From positions 1,054,001 through 1,118,000 of the forward strand of contig NC_064038.1 in assembly GCF_932526225.1 (NCBI RefSeq): a stretch of 64,000 nt of DNA, given 5' to 3'. The position numbers and the translations under genes are program-made. Below, one piece after another: positions 24,825 to 37,925 of this stretch; the first letter of the stretch is position 1, and the number at the start of each line of letters is the position of its first letter. The stretch comes from Nematostella vectensis. Its lineage: Eukaryota; Cnidaria; Anthozoa; Actiniaria; Edwardsiidae. The notes below the pieces were generated by a model. That model was given only the letters and a program-made list of their open reading frames with translations. It searched no databases and was not told the DNA's origin.

Positions 24825-25308
24825 ACAATGACTTAGGCGTGGCCATGAAGGGGCAGCGTTGTTTCGAGCCCATTTTCTAGGGGTGTAAATACTACTGTGT
24901 AGGCCGTATAGGGGGGTCTGAGGACATGCTCCCCCGTAAAAATGTTGCCATTTTCAAATATATGAAATGTTCATTATTGTTAAAACCTGAATGGAAAATA
25001 GCTTGCTTAGCTCCTTCCCTTATCTTATTTACATATATTTTCTTCTTGGCAAAGTGCCCAATCCTCTTTGTTTGTTTGTACAGACTGCTCGTTATTACCA
25101 TTGTGGACTACATTTCTTTTAATGTTCATCTCTAGAACTCTTTTCTCTACCTTTTGGTTCCTGCTAACATCTTGCTATTACAAGGTATTAAAACCTCACT
25201 GCACCGCCCCCGTTTAAAAGCGTCTCCGCATTTGTTAAAAGTTGACTGCATACAGGCGTGTGCCCCCACCCTACCCCTGCAAATCCTGGCAGCGCGCCGG
25301 CCTTCTTC

Positions 25309-28300
25309 CTATTCGCTGCCGTTGTAACTCCTGATGTCATGCCATTGGTCGATCTCCAAGTGAGGCTTATCCAGTACTTGTTCCCAGTGCCTATACTCGA
25401 TCTCGGTCAGGGCGTTAGCCCCTAGGTCAACCCTCCCAATATGCTTTTCACGCAGCTTCCCATGATGCTTCACGCGAAAGCTGATAGTGATCTGTGGAAG
25501 CTTATCGTCGCTAACGTCAAAGATAAAAACTTCGTTGAAAATCGGTGACTTGGATTTGTACTGCACTTTAGTGACTCGAGAAAAGAGTTTTTGGCCAGTA
25601 AACCAGATGTCGACCTTGATGTATGCATCTGAAATAAGAAAAATGTCAAAGTTGCTCTTAGCAATGCTAAATTGACGATTTTTGAATCAGTTAACACTTC
25701 TCTCAAAGTAGCGATTATTGAATAAGTTATACACCTATCTCAAACAACCTCAACGAAACTATTGAATTAGTGAATTAGTGTGAATTAGTTATCCCCATGT
25801 GTTCTTTTGCAAGAAGTATTGACTTGATCCTCCACCCCACCCATGTGTTCTTTTATAAGAAGTATTCACTACTACCTTCCCTCCCACCGCCGCTAGCTAC
25901 TGCCATGGCAACGCGTCCTGTTTACATGAGGATACACGTGATCACTCGTGCGCCTTGTTCTAAACAGGTGCACACCTAGTATATCAATTATCGTTGCTTT
26001 CATCTTTCGTTGAGCCAGTAAAAATGGGATTGCTTTGTGATTACAGGTTGTTTCGTGGCTATTGAGCTATCTTAATTAAAATAACGCTTATTCAATATAT
26101 AATCCTTGAAAGGGGTGTATGGTTAAACTTACTTGTAGTTCGTCTAGACATCTCGGGGAGACCCCTGGCGCTGTCCACACGAACAGTCAGCTTCTTGTCG
26201 ATCGGATTATGTGACATGGCGATTAACAGCTTTCCAAATGTCTGGAGGAGTCAAGGGTATACGGTTAGGGCGGGAGAAGCGACAATATTAAGGAAGGGTC
26301 ATGTTTAACCGTTTACACAGAAGATATTATTAAGGGAGGGTCATATTTAACCATGTACACAGACGACATTATTAAGGGAGGGTCTTGTTTAACCATTTAA
26401 ACAGACGACATTATTAAGGGAAGGTCATGTTTAACCATATTCAAAGAAGATATTATTAAGGAAATATCATGTTTAACCATGTACACAGACGACATTATAA
26501 AGGGGGGTCTTGTTTAACCATTTACGCAGAAGACATTATTAATGGAGGGTCATGTTTAACAATGGGCGGCAGAGAGAGAGATGGTGATGCGGTCAAACCT
26601 GTCTAGATTAGGTGCTCCCATGTTTACTTCGCTTTCCAAGATGACTAAGAGAAAGGCTATACGATGGTTTAAGACATAGAAAATGTTGTAGTCGAAAAGA
26701 CTGTGGCAAGGCCGAGCGACAAGACCGAGACAAAACCGAGACAAGACCGAGCGACAATACACACGCTGCTCTCGTTATTCTTTCCTTGGCATAAGTTAGC
26801 CACGCTTTTGGCGAGAGAAAGCTAGAACCTCAAATACACGAAATACAACTATTTAAAAGAAAAAGGTTATTGTTTCAAGATGGGTCAGACATCAGTAACA
26901 CGAGCTACCTTAAACTAGAATACTTCAACTAAATCACAGCTTTTTTCTGGAAGGTTCACAGGGCCCAGGCTACCACAGGCTGCCCAATATCATAAATATG
27001 AGCCCTGTCGATGTGGGTCATCGTACGTCAAGACGTATGACGCACAGGGTCAGTATTGTGTTTCTAAATATATCTCAACAAACAACAGAGTGCAGAACCA
27101 CTTCAATATCAGATCATAATATATTTATTGTTTTTGAGGCTTTCTGGTGCCATCTGGAATAGACGAAGCCAAAATCGAGCTTCGTCCGCTTATATAGAGG
27201 TGCGCCCGCTAAGACAGAGGTGCGTCCGCTAAGATAGAGGTGCGTCCGCTTATATAGAGGTGCGTCCGCTTATATAGAGGTGCGTCCGCTTATATAGAGG
27301 TGCGCCCGCTAAGATAAAGGTGCGTCCGCTAAGATAGAGGTGCGTCCGCTAAGATAGAGGTGCGTCCGCTAAGATAGAGGTGCGTCCGCTTATATAGAGG
27401 TGCGCCCGCTAAGATAGAGGTGCGTCCGCTTATATAGAGGTGCGTCCGCTAAGATAGAGGTGCGTCCGCTAAAACAGATGTTTGTTTTTCCTATGGAAAT
27501 ACCTGTTGCTACAAGAAAATGCATTATCCTGGTGGACGGTGCTTGACACATGTTCTTATTACGCAGGTTATTCGAGCCCAGGAGAAATATTAAAATCTTC
27601 GAGGCGGAACGAGAACAGAGGAATTAATCGTTCAATTGACAATTGCTAAAATATGTTAGGAAAATAAATGGTTTGAAAAGCATAACACCTGAGTTTTCCT
27701 AAACCTGTTTGCTTACAATAACGTTGCCCGGTAAAAAGGGCTCTTTAAGCTCGAAAAAAAAACGTCTTAAAATATTTCATAAAAGAAATCTTGAGCAATA
27801 TCTAACAATCTTTGGAATTTTATGCTCTTAACTAAAGTGCAATAGATTATATTTAGCGAAAGATGGACATTCTTACCTTCGTTGGTTTTTCAATATATTC
27901 TGTATCTGACAGTTTTAGAACTTCGGTAACGAACACATTGAATGGCAAATCCACGAGGCCATACACACATTCGCTAATCGGAACCCTCTGGCTTGCCTCA
28001 AACACCATGAAGCTCAAGAGGCACTCTTTTATCCTGTTAGAATCAAGACCTGCAAAGTCCAACTTTTCGTTGTATTTCGGTTGGCAAGAGCGGTGCGCCA
28101 CACCTGTAGACTGCTCCCATAATTTCCTAGTCCCAGAAGTCATGGAGACTCGTACAAACGTGTCAGGTGGGTGTTCCGAACCTGGCAGAAAAATCTGCAT
28201 CCCCTTTATCACGTAGACTTGAAGCACCTTAAATCCCTCATCGTAAAATATCGAAAACTCCAGTTGGCCGAGTGCGGTGGTTGAGCCAGACCGTTTTTTC

Positions 28301-28764
28301 CCTTGCCATTGTGGCGGGGTTCCGGTTTGGTGCGCGGGGGACCGAGTAAGAATCTGTTCCAGTTGAACTGAACATCTCCGAGGGCTGGAAGGAGGCTGAA
28401 CCACGGTATGATTCAATACTGGGGTAGAATCAAACTCGTCCTGGCTTTCAAGAAATTCTTTGTTGTGTCTATGAGGCTCTTGAATCGCCAAGGGAAATGT
28501 GGTCGGGATGCAGAAATTGGGTATTTCATTTTGGACGATGGAGCGTGAACGTAACTTTTGATCATCAAATTTCTTTTCGTCTCGGCCCGATTTGGGTTGT
28601 CGAAAGTGCAAGTATAATAGATAAACTATTACGATGACAAGGCCTGCAGATAGCCCACTCACAATACCGATAATAACTGATAAGAAAGAAACAAACTTGA
28701 TATCAAAACCCCCATATAAAATTTCCTGTTTAAATAGCAAAGAATACTAACCTTGAGTGGTCAT
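25309..28764 (-). CDS. Synaptotagmin-like protein, TM plus C2A and C2B
   Basis: Exons in coding order: 28752-28764 (start, MTTQ), 27877-28676, 26133-26241, 25309-25628; 413 aa, the usual synaptotagmin length. A very short N-terminus leads into a membrane segment (VIIGIVSGLSAGLVIVIVYL), a linker, then C2A beginning GQLEFSIFYDEGFKVLQVYV and C2B beginning GKLLIAMSHNPIDKKLTVRV. C2B retains the RHWEQVL and QWHDI signatures of synaptotagmin C2B ends. The calcium-binding loops are degenerate: the SDPY aspartate is PPDTF in C2A and TNAYIK in C2B, and the D-x-D loop is EASQR or KHHGK. It is therefore predicted to bind membranes or partners without calcium. Introns lie at phase 0 between the C2 domains and phase 1 in C2B loop 1, as in the neighbouring paralogues. 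Its large intron holds 42-bp and 20-bp arrays. Confidence 0.85.
26276..26550. repeat. ~42-bp array, 6-7 copies, synaptotagmin-like intron
   Basis: Units contain GGGAGGGTCATGTTTAACCA and ACAGACGACATTATTAAG, between exons 2 and 3 of the gene at 25.3-28.8 kb. Confidence 0.85.
27180..27478. repeat. 20-bp array, 15 copies, same intron
   Basis: Two interleaved unit types, TCCGCTTATATAGAGGTGCG and TCCGCTAAGATAGAGGTGCG. Confidence 0.93.
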
Positions 28765-29430
28765 GCGGATATTTAGTCGTGATGGTTTTTGAATCTCGAT
28801 TTACGTTCCATCCCGTGTTCTTAAAGCTTTGTTCAGTGATTTCTGTCAGCTCTATTATTCTAGGGATTGCTGATGGAGTATTTCATAGCGGAAGGAAGCG
28901 TTATGTACCGTGCGCGCTTCTGCTTTCGCGCGATGATTAAAACCCCGTGCGTGTATTAACACGTACTTAAGTCCTGTCAACGCTCCAATGAACGCATACG
29001 AAAACCGCAACCAGCCAATCAAACGGCTCGATAGAAAATCAGAACGACTTCCACTTGATCAAAGGACACAACATTCAATCAGACGGAATATGGTAGGGCA
29101 TGCTGACTAATAAAAGGATTCCATTAATCGTCACACCACTTATTATTATAAAGTTATATTTTTAGACATAAACGGGGCTAGAAAGAGATTGGAGCAACTT
29201 CAGAATACCCGTCCACTGTGGAGCCACGTTACTGCCGCGGTCCGCAGTGCGCAGTGAAGCCGTCTTTGCACATTGCATATTTATAGAACAAGGTATCAAA
29301 TAATAAGTCTAAATAATCTAAGTCACTGCTACCGTGGTCCACGGTCCGCAGTCCGCTGTGTAGCCGTCTGTGCATATTTATAGAACGAAGTATCAAGTGT
29401 ATTTATAGACCGCGCGGACCAACATGACAT

Positions 29431-31670
29431 ATCCGATTATAATTTAATTGTGCAATGGTGGATATTTTATATTGAGTAGTATTATAAATTAATTGTGCAA
29501 TGATGGATATTTTATATTGAGTAGTATTATAAATTAATTGTGCAATGATGGATATTTTATATTGAGTAGTATTATAAATTAATTGTGCAATGATGGATAT
29601 TTTATATTGAGTAGTATTATAAATTAATTGTTCAATGATGGATATTTTATATTGAGTAGTATTATAATTTAATTGTGCAATGATGGATATTTTATATTGA
29701 GTAATATTATAATTTAATTGTGCAATGATGGATATTTTATATTGAGTAGTATTATAAATTAATTGTGCAATGATGGATATTTTATATTGGGTAGTATTAT
29801 AAATTAATTGTGCAATGATGGATATTTTATATTGAGTAGTATTATAAATTAATTGTGCAATGATGGATATTTTATATTGAGTAGTATTATAAATTAATTG
29901 TTCAATGATGGATATTTTATATTGAGTAGTATTATAATTTAATTGTGCAATGATGGATATTTTATATTGAGTAGTATTATAAATTAATTGTGCTATGATG
30001 GATATTTTATATTGAGTAGTATTATAAATTAATTGTGCTATGATGGATATTTTATATTGAGTAGTATTATAATTTAATTGTGCAATGATGGATATTTTAT
30101 ATTGAGTAGTATTATAATTTAATTGTGCAATGATAGATATTTTATATTGAGTAGTATTATAAATTAATTGTGCAATGATAGATATTTTATATTGAGTAGT
30201 ATTATAAATTAATTGTGCAATGATGGATATTTTATATTGAGTAGTATTATAAATTAATTGTGCAATGATGGATATTTTATATTGAGTAGCATTATAATTT
30301 AATTGTGCAATGATGGATATTTTATATTGAGTAGTATTATAATTTAATTGTGCAATGATGGATATTTTATATTGAGTAGTATTATAATTTAATTGTGCAA
30401 TGATGGATATTTTATATTGAGTAGTATTATAAATTAATTGTGCAATGATGGATATTTTATATTGAGTAGTATTATAAATTAATTGTGCAATGATGGATAT
30501 TTTATATTGAGTGGTATTATAAATTAATTGTGCAATGATGGATATTTTATATTGAGTAGTATTATAATTTAATTGTGCAATGATGGATATTTTATATTGA
30601 GTAGTATTATAAATTAATTGTGCAATGATGGATATTTTATATTGAGTAGTATTATAAATTAATTGTGCAATGATGGATATTTTATATTGAGTAGTATTAT
30701 AATTTAATTGTGCAATGATGGATATTTTATATTGAGTAGTATTATAATTTAATTGTGCAATGATGGATATTTTATATTGAGTAGTATTATAATTTAATTG
30801 TGCAATGATGGATATTTTATATTGAGTAGTATTATAATTTAATTGTGCAATGATGGATATTTTATATTGAGTAGTATTATAAATTAATTGTTCAATGATG
30901 GATATTTTATATTGGGTAGTATTATAAATTAATTGTGCAATGATGGATATTTTATATTGAGTAGTATTATAATTTAATTGTGCAATGATGCATATTTTAT
31001 ATTGAGTAGTATTATAATTTAATTGTGCAATGATGGATATTTTATATTGAGTACTATTATAATTTAATTGTGCAATGATGGATATTTTATATTGAGTAGT
31101 ATTATAAATTAATTGTGCAATGATGGATATTTTATATTGAGTAGTATTATAAATTAATTGTGCAATGATGGATATTTTATATTGAGTAGTATTATAAATT
31201 AATTGTGCAATGATGGATATTTTATATTGAGTAGTATTATAATTTAATTGTGCAATGATGGATATTTTATATTGAGTAGTATTATAATTTAATTGTGCAA
31301 TGATGGATATTTTATATTGAGTATTATTATAATTTAATTGTGCAATGATGGATATTTTATATTGAGTAGTATTATAATTTAATTGTGCAATGATGGATAT
31401 TTTATATTGAGTAGTATTATAAATTAATTGTGCAATGATGGATATTTTATATTGAGTAGTATTATAATTTAATTGTGCAATGATGGATATTTTATATTGA
31501 GTAGTATTATAAATTAATTGTGCAATGATGGATATTTTATATTGAGTAGTATTATAATTTAATTGTGCAATGATGGATATTTTATATTGAGTAGTATTAT
31601 AAATTAATTGTGCAATGATGGATATTTTATATTGAGTAGTATTATAAATTAATTGTGCAATAATGGGCAC
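29431..31670. repeat. 45-bp AT-rich satellite, ~50 copies
   Basis: Very homogeneous units with GCAATGATGGATATTTTATA and TTGAGTAGTATTATAA. The multiple-of-3 unit leaves a 755-codon open minus frame. It separates two synaptotagmin-like genes and is flanked on both sides by short GGTCCGCAGT/ACTGCGGACC words in opposite orientation. Confidence 0.97.
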
Positions 31671-31936
31671 TTTACATTAAGTAGTTCTGGACTGCGGACC
31701 GTAGACCGATGAAATTTAGAGGCCTTAAAATGTGGACGGATATTCTGAAGTTTAGCCAAGAGATTGACTCTTTACTGCTCGATTACCGGGTTTTCATAGA
31801 TTTGGCATAGAAAATGGTCGAAAAGTCATACACAGTCGATAGCACAAAAGACTTTGGTGACTTACCCCCCCCCCCCCCCCCCCCCCCCCCGCCAAGAGAC
31901 GGACCATCAGGAAAGTGAAGGGGAGGGGGGGACAAA

Positions 31937-32700
31937 ACAACAAAATCTTGCACGACAGCCCAGAACAACAAAATCTTGCATGACAGCCCAAAACAACAAA
32001 ATCTTGCATGACAGCCCAAAACAACAAAATCTTGCATGACAGCCCAAAACAAAAAAATCTTGCATGACAGCCCAAAACAAAAAAATCTTGCATGACAGCC
32101 CAAAACAACAAAATCTTGCATGACAGCCCAAAACAACAAAATCTTGCATGACAGCCCAAAACAACAAAATCTTGCATGACAGCCCAAAACAACAAAATCT
32201 TGCATGACAGCCCAAAACAAAAAAACATTGCATGACAGCCCAAAACAAAAAAATCTTGCATGACAGCCCAAAACAACAAAATCTTGCATGACAGCCCAAA
32301 ACAACAAAATCTTGCATGACAGCCCAAAACAACAAAATCTTGCATGACAGCCCAAAACAACAAAATCTTGCATGACAGCCCAAAACAACAAAATCTTGCA
32401 TGACAGCCCAAAACAACAAAATCTTGCATGACAGCCCAAAACAACAAAATCTTGCATGACAGCCCAAAACAACAAAATCTTGCATGACAGCCCAAAACAA
32501 AAAAATCTTGCATGACAGCCCAAAACAACAAAATCTTGCATGACAGCCCAAAACAACAAAATCTTGCATGACAGCTCAAAACAACAAAATCTTGCATGAC
32601 AGCCCAAAACAAAAAAATCTTGCATGACAGCCCAAAACAAAAAAATCTTGCATGACAGCCCAAAACAAAAAAATCTTGCATGACAGCCCAAAACAACAAA
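31937..32700. repeat. 28-bp array, ~27 copies
   Basis: Units read CAGCCCAAAACAACAAAATC then TTGCATGA, preceded by a poly-C run at about 31867-31890. Confidence 0.95.
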
Positions 32701-33445
32701 AATGCATACAACGATTCACCTTTCCTGACCACTAAAACTTGGCTATAACGGACATTCCCTGCTAACTAGACGAATTTTTCGTTCCCCTTGGCCTAATTCA
32801 ACCCCGAAAACCCGAACTTTGCTCCCATGACTTGTCACAAATAAAGGAAATGGTTTCTGTGTTACTGGACTGTCGCCTAGATCTCGATTGCGACGGAGAC
32901 TTACTCAACGATCTACAGTGGTAAAATTACACTACTGTTTAAAGACCTTTTAGCTTACAGGACATCTATAGTCCGAGTTTTGATTTTTTCTTAAGTTTCT
33001 GTCCAAGTCATTTCGATATAATTTCATGGTATCTGGCATGCTTATATTGACAACAAGGTTTGAGGAAGACTTAGGTATTCTTTTGGCTTCGCGAACGAAG
33101 ATCTCAGGGGTGTCCCACTATGTCCACTTTTAGGTAGTTTTCTTGTGTTTTCAGGGTAAATATATCCTGCCGCTGTTCATCGATCCTGAGGTCCAGTTGG
33201 ATAAAATCAGAAAACATTGTTTTTAAATATTATATTTTAAATTTTTAAAATTTTCAAAAAGCGTCTGACATGACTCTGAAAATCGCCCGCGAAGCGAAAT
33301 TCGAAATATCCGTTTCCTAGCGCGCGAAAATCCCTATAAACTGATTTTGGTAATACTGAATAAGTATATTATGAGTAAATAATTCCATATTGACTGTAGT
33401 ATTGAAAAACATGCGATAACTGTCTAAATCCTTATTATTTATAAC

Positions 33446-33496
33446 TCGAGTCCTGACTCGAGTCCTTACTCGAGTCCTGACTCGAGTCCTGGCTCG
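33446..33496. repeat. 12-bp CTCGAGTCCTGA array
   Basis: About four to five copies, palindromic around CTCGAG. Confidence 0.8.
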
Positions 33497-34295
33497 GTAA
33501 ATAGGCACACTCTACGAGTTCACGAATCAAGCTAACTTTCGTTTTTGATGATATTATCTCTTTAGGTAGGACTGAAGATTTGGCCTGCGCTACTCTCGTT
33601 CATTCTTTCCTCCATAATTACTGAATTACACAACAAGCCAGACTTTCTAGAAAATACAGACCTTTGCTTGTTCGGTTTTTAAAACGATCTATACTGTTCA
33701 GCACAGCCATTGGGATACATTTGATACCACAAGATTAAATCGGAAATTGAATAGAATATGTCTCTGAAACGAGGTCAAAGGCTTCTAGTATTTTCACACA
33801 ATAACTTTGACAAGAGGATGAGAGGGCGCAAACAAATATATATCACTGTTTACCATTTATATATTCCTTTTCGTAGAGAATCTACGAAAGTCACTAACTT
33901 TTCTCGCGCTAAAACGCTAATGAAAACATCACTTTCTAAGTGAAATTGTGAATGATAAAAGCTCCAGCTTTTTTCTGTTATCGTGCAGACATTACTAATC
34001 GCTGATACGGGGCCAGGGCCACTGAGATCAGTTCCGCATCGCGTGCGTACATTCCGGATTAGTTCAATCATAATAAACCAAAAGTGAAATTGAAAAAGAA
34101 ATATGAAGTATTAAAGCAATATCTATTAAGTAAACATAATTTCGAGCATATCGATAAAGCAAGTTGTGCTTCTCCTCTTACAAAGCTTCAATCCCCAAAG
34201 TATCCCCGTGAAGAAAAAGAAAAGAAAAAAAGATGTCGGTCCCCTCAACCTAAGAACCCACGACAGTACAATTAACAACTAGACAGCACACTTAA

Positions 34296-34470
34296 CGATA
34301 CGACACATAACGACACGGGGTTAGGGGAATTGAGATTAGTTCCGTATCGCGAACGACACGTCACGACACGACACGGGGTTAGGGGAATTGAGATCAGTTC
34401 TGTATCGCGAACGACACGACACGACACGGGATTAGGGGAATTGAGATCAGTTCCGCATCGCGAACGACAC
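34296..34470. repeat. ~55-bp array, 3 copies
   Basis: Units contain GGGGTTAGGGGAATTGAGAT and TCGCGAACGACACGACACG. A diverged single relative lies at about 34005-34045. Confidence 0.8.
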
Positions 34471-34863
34471 GACAGTAAACTTAACTGCTGGGCCTTCTAT
34501 GTAAATAGTAAATTGTATTTATATCCCAGAAGTGCTATTGTCCACTAACAATCATTGGTTTTATATTTCTCCGTGATTTGCCCTTTATCCAAACAAATCC
34601 ACAAAATATATTTCCCCTGGTGTCTTCTTTAACAACCGCTGGGATGAGTTTTAAGATTCATTTTCCAGAAACTTATTTTAGAATGTTGTTTGACTAAATA
34701 ACATTATATCATAACGTCGGAGTTGGAAAATACAATTAGTTTCAAGCTGTTGTTTTACTTTTTCCTGTTGTGCTCTTATATTGAAGAGAGTGGAGTGACC
34801 GCGGATAAGGCTAACAGCCCCCCACAAAATCGCCTCATTATTCGCCAAGTCTTCGGATTATTT

Positions 34864-35932
34864 TTAGAAGGACAGAGGATTGACTCGCTTGACTATTTTC
34901 TCGAGTCTGTTAGCTCTGAGTTCAGACAAAGGCATGAAAACTTCGCCAATAACGTACACGTTGTCTTGGATGTGGTCGAAATCCAGCACAACGAAGTGGG
35001 CAGTACACTCCCGCAACTTATTATGCACAAACCCGGGAACAATAAAGGTCTCGTTGAACACAGGATTCAATGTTCTCGACACTTTCCTTGTCCACTGCCA
35101 GTGCAGCATCTCGGGCAAAATCCGCATCTTTACACTGCAGTTTGGGGGTCGAAGGAAAGTTTCATCAGAAGTTGGAATCCCGGACACATTGATCACCGTA
35201 ATGTGCAGCTCTTTGCTCGCAGTATCGTAGAACAGAGAGATTTCAAGCACGCATTCTTGCATCTCTGTTTGTTTATCTCGGATAAATTTCTCCGGGCTGT
35301 GATGAACAAGATCTTCGGAAAGTTGACCGATCTTAGCCGGGAGACTGAATTGTTTTAACAGTGGTTTCTTAGGCTTTTTCGCTTTAGTAGGAGTACTTGT
35401 GTCGAGATCAGCGATGGTATCTCTATCAGTTTCCCCTTCGGCTAATTCTTCTACCACCGACGAGTCATACGGGTCAGTGATCCGTACGCGCTCTCCATCG
35501 TCCTCGCGGGATCCGTCTTCACATTCAGTAGCCTCTTCTTCGGATTTCTTTGTCAATCTGTAAATATTCGGTTGTACAGGGTAGGGTCTGGTGTGCGCTG
35601 GTGGGAGGTAGCCTTGCGGCGTACCACTGTAATATTCAATCGTTCGCCTGCGACCATCGACATCATGCGTGTCATAACTACCCTTCGCATGCCTTCTGTA
35701 GCAGAGAAATGAAACGCAGACGGCCACGGCGCCAAACAGGAACCCTAAAACGGCGCCCAGGACGATCCCAAGACTCGCTGTATCCTAACCAAAACAAAAC
35801 CAGATTTCATACTTCATTTCAAGAAACCTTCCAAATCTGACCAAGTTTACAAGCAGCAAAAGAACACAGCAAAAAGCTGGAGAGTCAAGGGATAAGTCGA
35901 ATAAACAACCCAGAGCTTATACAAACCGTCAT
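34864..35932 (-). CDS. Synaptotagmin-like protein with TM and C2A only
   Basis: Two coding exons: 35927-35932 (MT) and 34864-35784; 308 aa. The start resembles its paralogues: a few residues, then a membrane segment (LGIVLGAVLGFLFGAVAVCV) and CYRR stop-transfer residues. A charged linker follows, then one C2 domain (ECVLEISLFYDTASKELHIT to VIGEVFMPLSELRA). Loop 3 keeps LDFDHIQ but loop 1 is SDETFLRPPN, so calcium binding is doubtful. The frame stops about 13 residues before the point where paralogues splice into C2B. I found no C2B exons in 28.8-34.8 kb. The exon-1 donor is GTTTGT, which is weak. It could be a genuine single-C2 product or a gene that lost its 3' exons. An antisense open frame over the same DNA has no domain and is treated as a shadow. 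Confidence 0.75.
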
Positions 35933-37168
35933 AGTGTTTAGGGATATTCGAGGGTGTTGTTACTGGAGTTCATGTTTCCCGCTCTTGGAGCGGCAGTTGG
36001 AGAAATGTGAGACCACAAATAAAATTTGATATGCGGATCTCTCTTCAACAGCTCGCGAGTGCTGACGACATCAATAGTGAAACCACCCCCGCTAGCACTT
36101 GATTATCTTTGCGCATAATTATGCTAATCAAACATCATTAGTCTGCCTGAACTCCGTGCGTAGCGTGGCACAAGGCGAGAATTCACAAGTTCCCTGACAA
36201 ATATAAACCCTACTGTTTGTATGGTTAAGTGTCAAATTAGATTTGAGCCTGTGAGTGGGCTTTTTATCTATCATGTTGGGTTTATTGACCGCCTTTTAGA
36301 GAATTAGGAAAAGGATAATAGCTGTTGAGCTGTGAAATTCATACAATTGCCAATCAAATTTCTATGTAAAATCATGTCTTGATGTTGACTTGCTTTTTTG
36401 TGCCACGGGCAATAATGACTTGAAAGCGATGCTATCTGTGAAAACTAAAATTTTTCCCTTTCTCGATACTGCAGGGGTTATATCATCCTTTTTGAAAAGA
36501 ACAATAGATGTTGAAGACATTACTAACAAAGCGTTTATGTTTTCTTTTCCATAATAAATGCAAATAATAATAGAACAGTGGAATCGAGGTGTGTGTTGGG
36601 GAGGGGAGAGAGGGGAGTGAAAGGCAAGCCTAATAAGAGACCCCTTCCAAATAAAGTTTTACAAACAGCCTGCAGAGTAGAACTCGGAAGATGTCCCTTA
36701 ATGACAGAATACGTTTTTAGGACTCTTAAATACTGGACAAAAATCATTTCAAACAGAATGTAAAACTGAACAATCTTATGTACAACGAATGTAAGGATAC
36801 GCCGAAAAAAGAATACTGGTCGGAAAAAGTAGAAAAATATATAGAAAAAATAGAATTTGGATTAATTTGGAATATACAAAACTCACAAACTCTCAATGTA
36901 CAGAGATTTCTAGTGGACAGTCTAGAGAGACTGGAGGATATTAAAAAACAAAAATGGCTAGAACTTTTTTATGACCAGCGTAACAGGGGAAATAATGAAA
37001 AAAAGTTAAGAACGTACAGAACCTTTAAAACAAAAAAATAGACTAGAATCGTACCTAACGGTCGTAAAAAATATTGGCTATGGGAAGTGCTTTGTGCAAA
37101 AATAAAAACTGTCTTTAGAAAAAGCAAAAAAAAAAATGATTGGTGGGGGGGGGGGGGGGGGGGCAGGG

Positions 37169-37536
37169 CATACATGTCAACTCTCCCGCATTAGGCGGGA
37201 GTATCAAGATTTTGGACCCCTTCTCCCGCTCTCCCGCGTTAAGCACCAAATCTCCCGCTTTTAGCGATTTTTATCGGCTCCAAAAAATTATTCTATAGAA
37301 AATTGTTATTTTGCCTATTTTTTATTATTGGAAATATTTGAAACAATGATTCCATTGCGTAGCACAATTAATCTAACACCCTCGTGAGATCAACAAGTGG
37401 ATTTGTTCGTGAGAGCTTTCTATACTGCAAACGCCTGCAAGGCTAAACCCACCCCTTCCCCTCAAAAATTAATATACCCCACCCCTCCCCCCAAAATATT
37501 CTCAAGCCTTGAGATTTTCAGAGGTTGACAGGTATG
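37169..37536. mobile_element. Short TIR element (MITE-like) inside the LINE relic
   Basis: The ends read CATACATGTCAACTCTC at the left and, as reverse complement at the right, CATACCTGTCAACCTCT: imperfect terminal inverted repeats about 17 bp long. The interior is rich in CTCCCGC words and has no coding capacity. LINE coding similarity resumes on the other side, so this is a later insertion. A target duplication is obscured by flanking G runs. Confidence 0.55.
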
Positions 37537-37651
37537 TCAGGGGGGCACAAGACCCCTCAAGGTCTCCAGTCTCCAGTAAATGTATGTCCTCAGCTCAAAA
37601 CATAGAACAGCATTTACGTGTCTCAGAATAAGCAGCCATCCCTTACAAATC

Positions 37652-37925
37652 GAAATACGGAGGCATTTGAGACCCTATAATAGACCAGAAGAAATACGGA
37701 GGCATTTGAGACCCTATAATAGACCAGAAGAAATACGGAGGCATTTGAGAGCCTATAATAGACCAGAAGAAATACGGAGGCATTTGAGAGCCTATAATAG
37801 ACCAGAAGAAATACGGAGGCATTTGAGACCCTATAATAGACCAGAAGAAATACGGAGGCATTTGAGACCCTATAATATACCAGAAGAAATACGGAGGCAT
37901 TTGAGAGCCTATAATAGACCAGAAG
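37652..37925. repeat. 39-bp in-frame minisatellite inside the LINE relic, 7 copies
   Basis: Each unit encodes EIRRHLRPYNRPE or EIRRHLRAYNRPE, a segment that occurs once in an intact element. The frame is preserved through all seven copies. Confidence 0.9.

Larger units (their letters stand above)
32701..34863. other. Intergenic, searched for missing C2B exons
   Basis: Apart from two small arrays, no C2B-like sequence (HW..., WHx[IL]) was found on the minus strand downstream of the single-C2 gene. Confidence 0.5.

Noticed and set aside
29403-31670. 755-codon minus-strand open frame
   Set aside because: Entirely a 45-bp tandem array whose length is a multiple of three; no start context, domain or codon-use signal of a gene.
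31783-32732. Minus-strand frames of 220-312 codons rich in Cys and Phe
   Set aside because: 28-bp array read in all three phases.
34723-35358. Plus-strand 211-codon frame with a hydrophobic start
   Set aside because: Exactly antisense to the C2 exon of the single-C2 gene; the minus strand shows the domain, the plus strand none.
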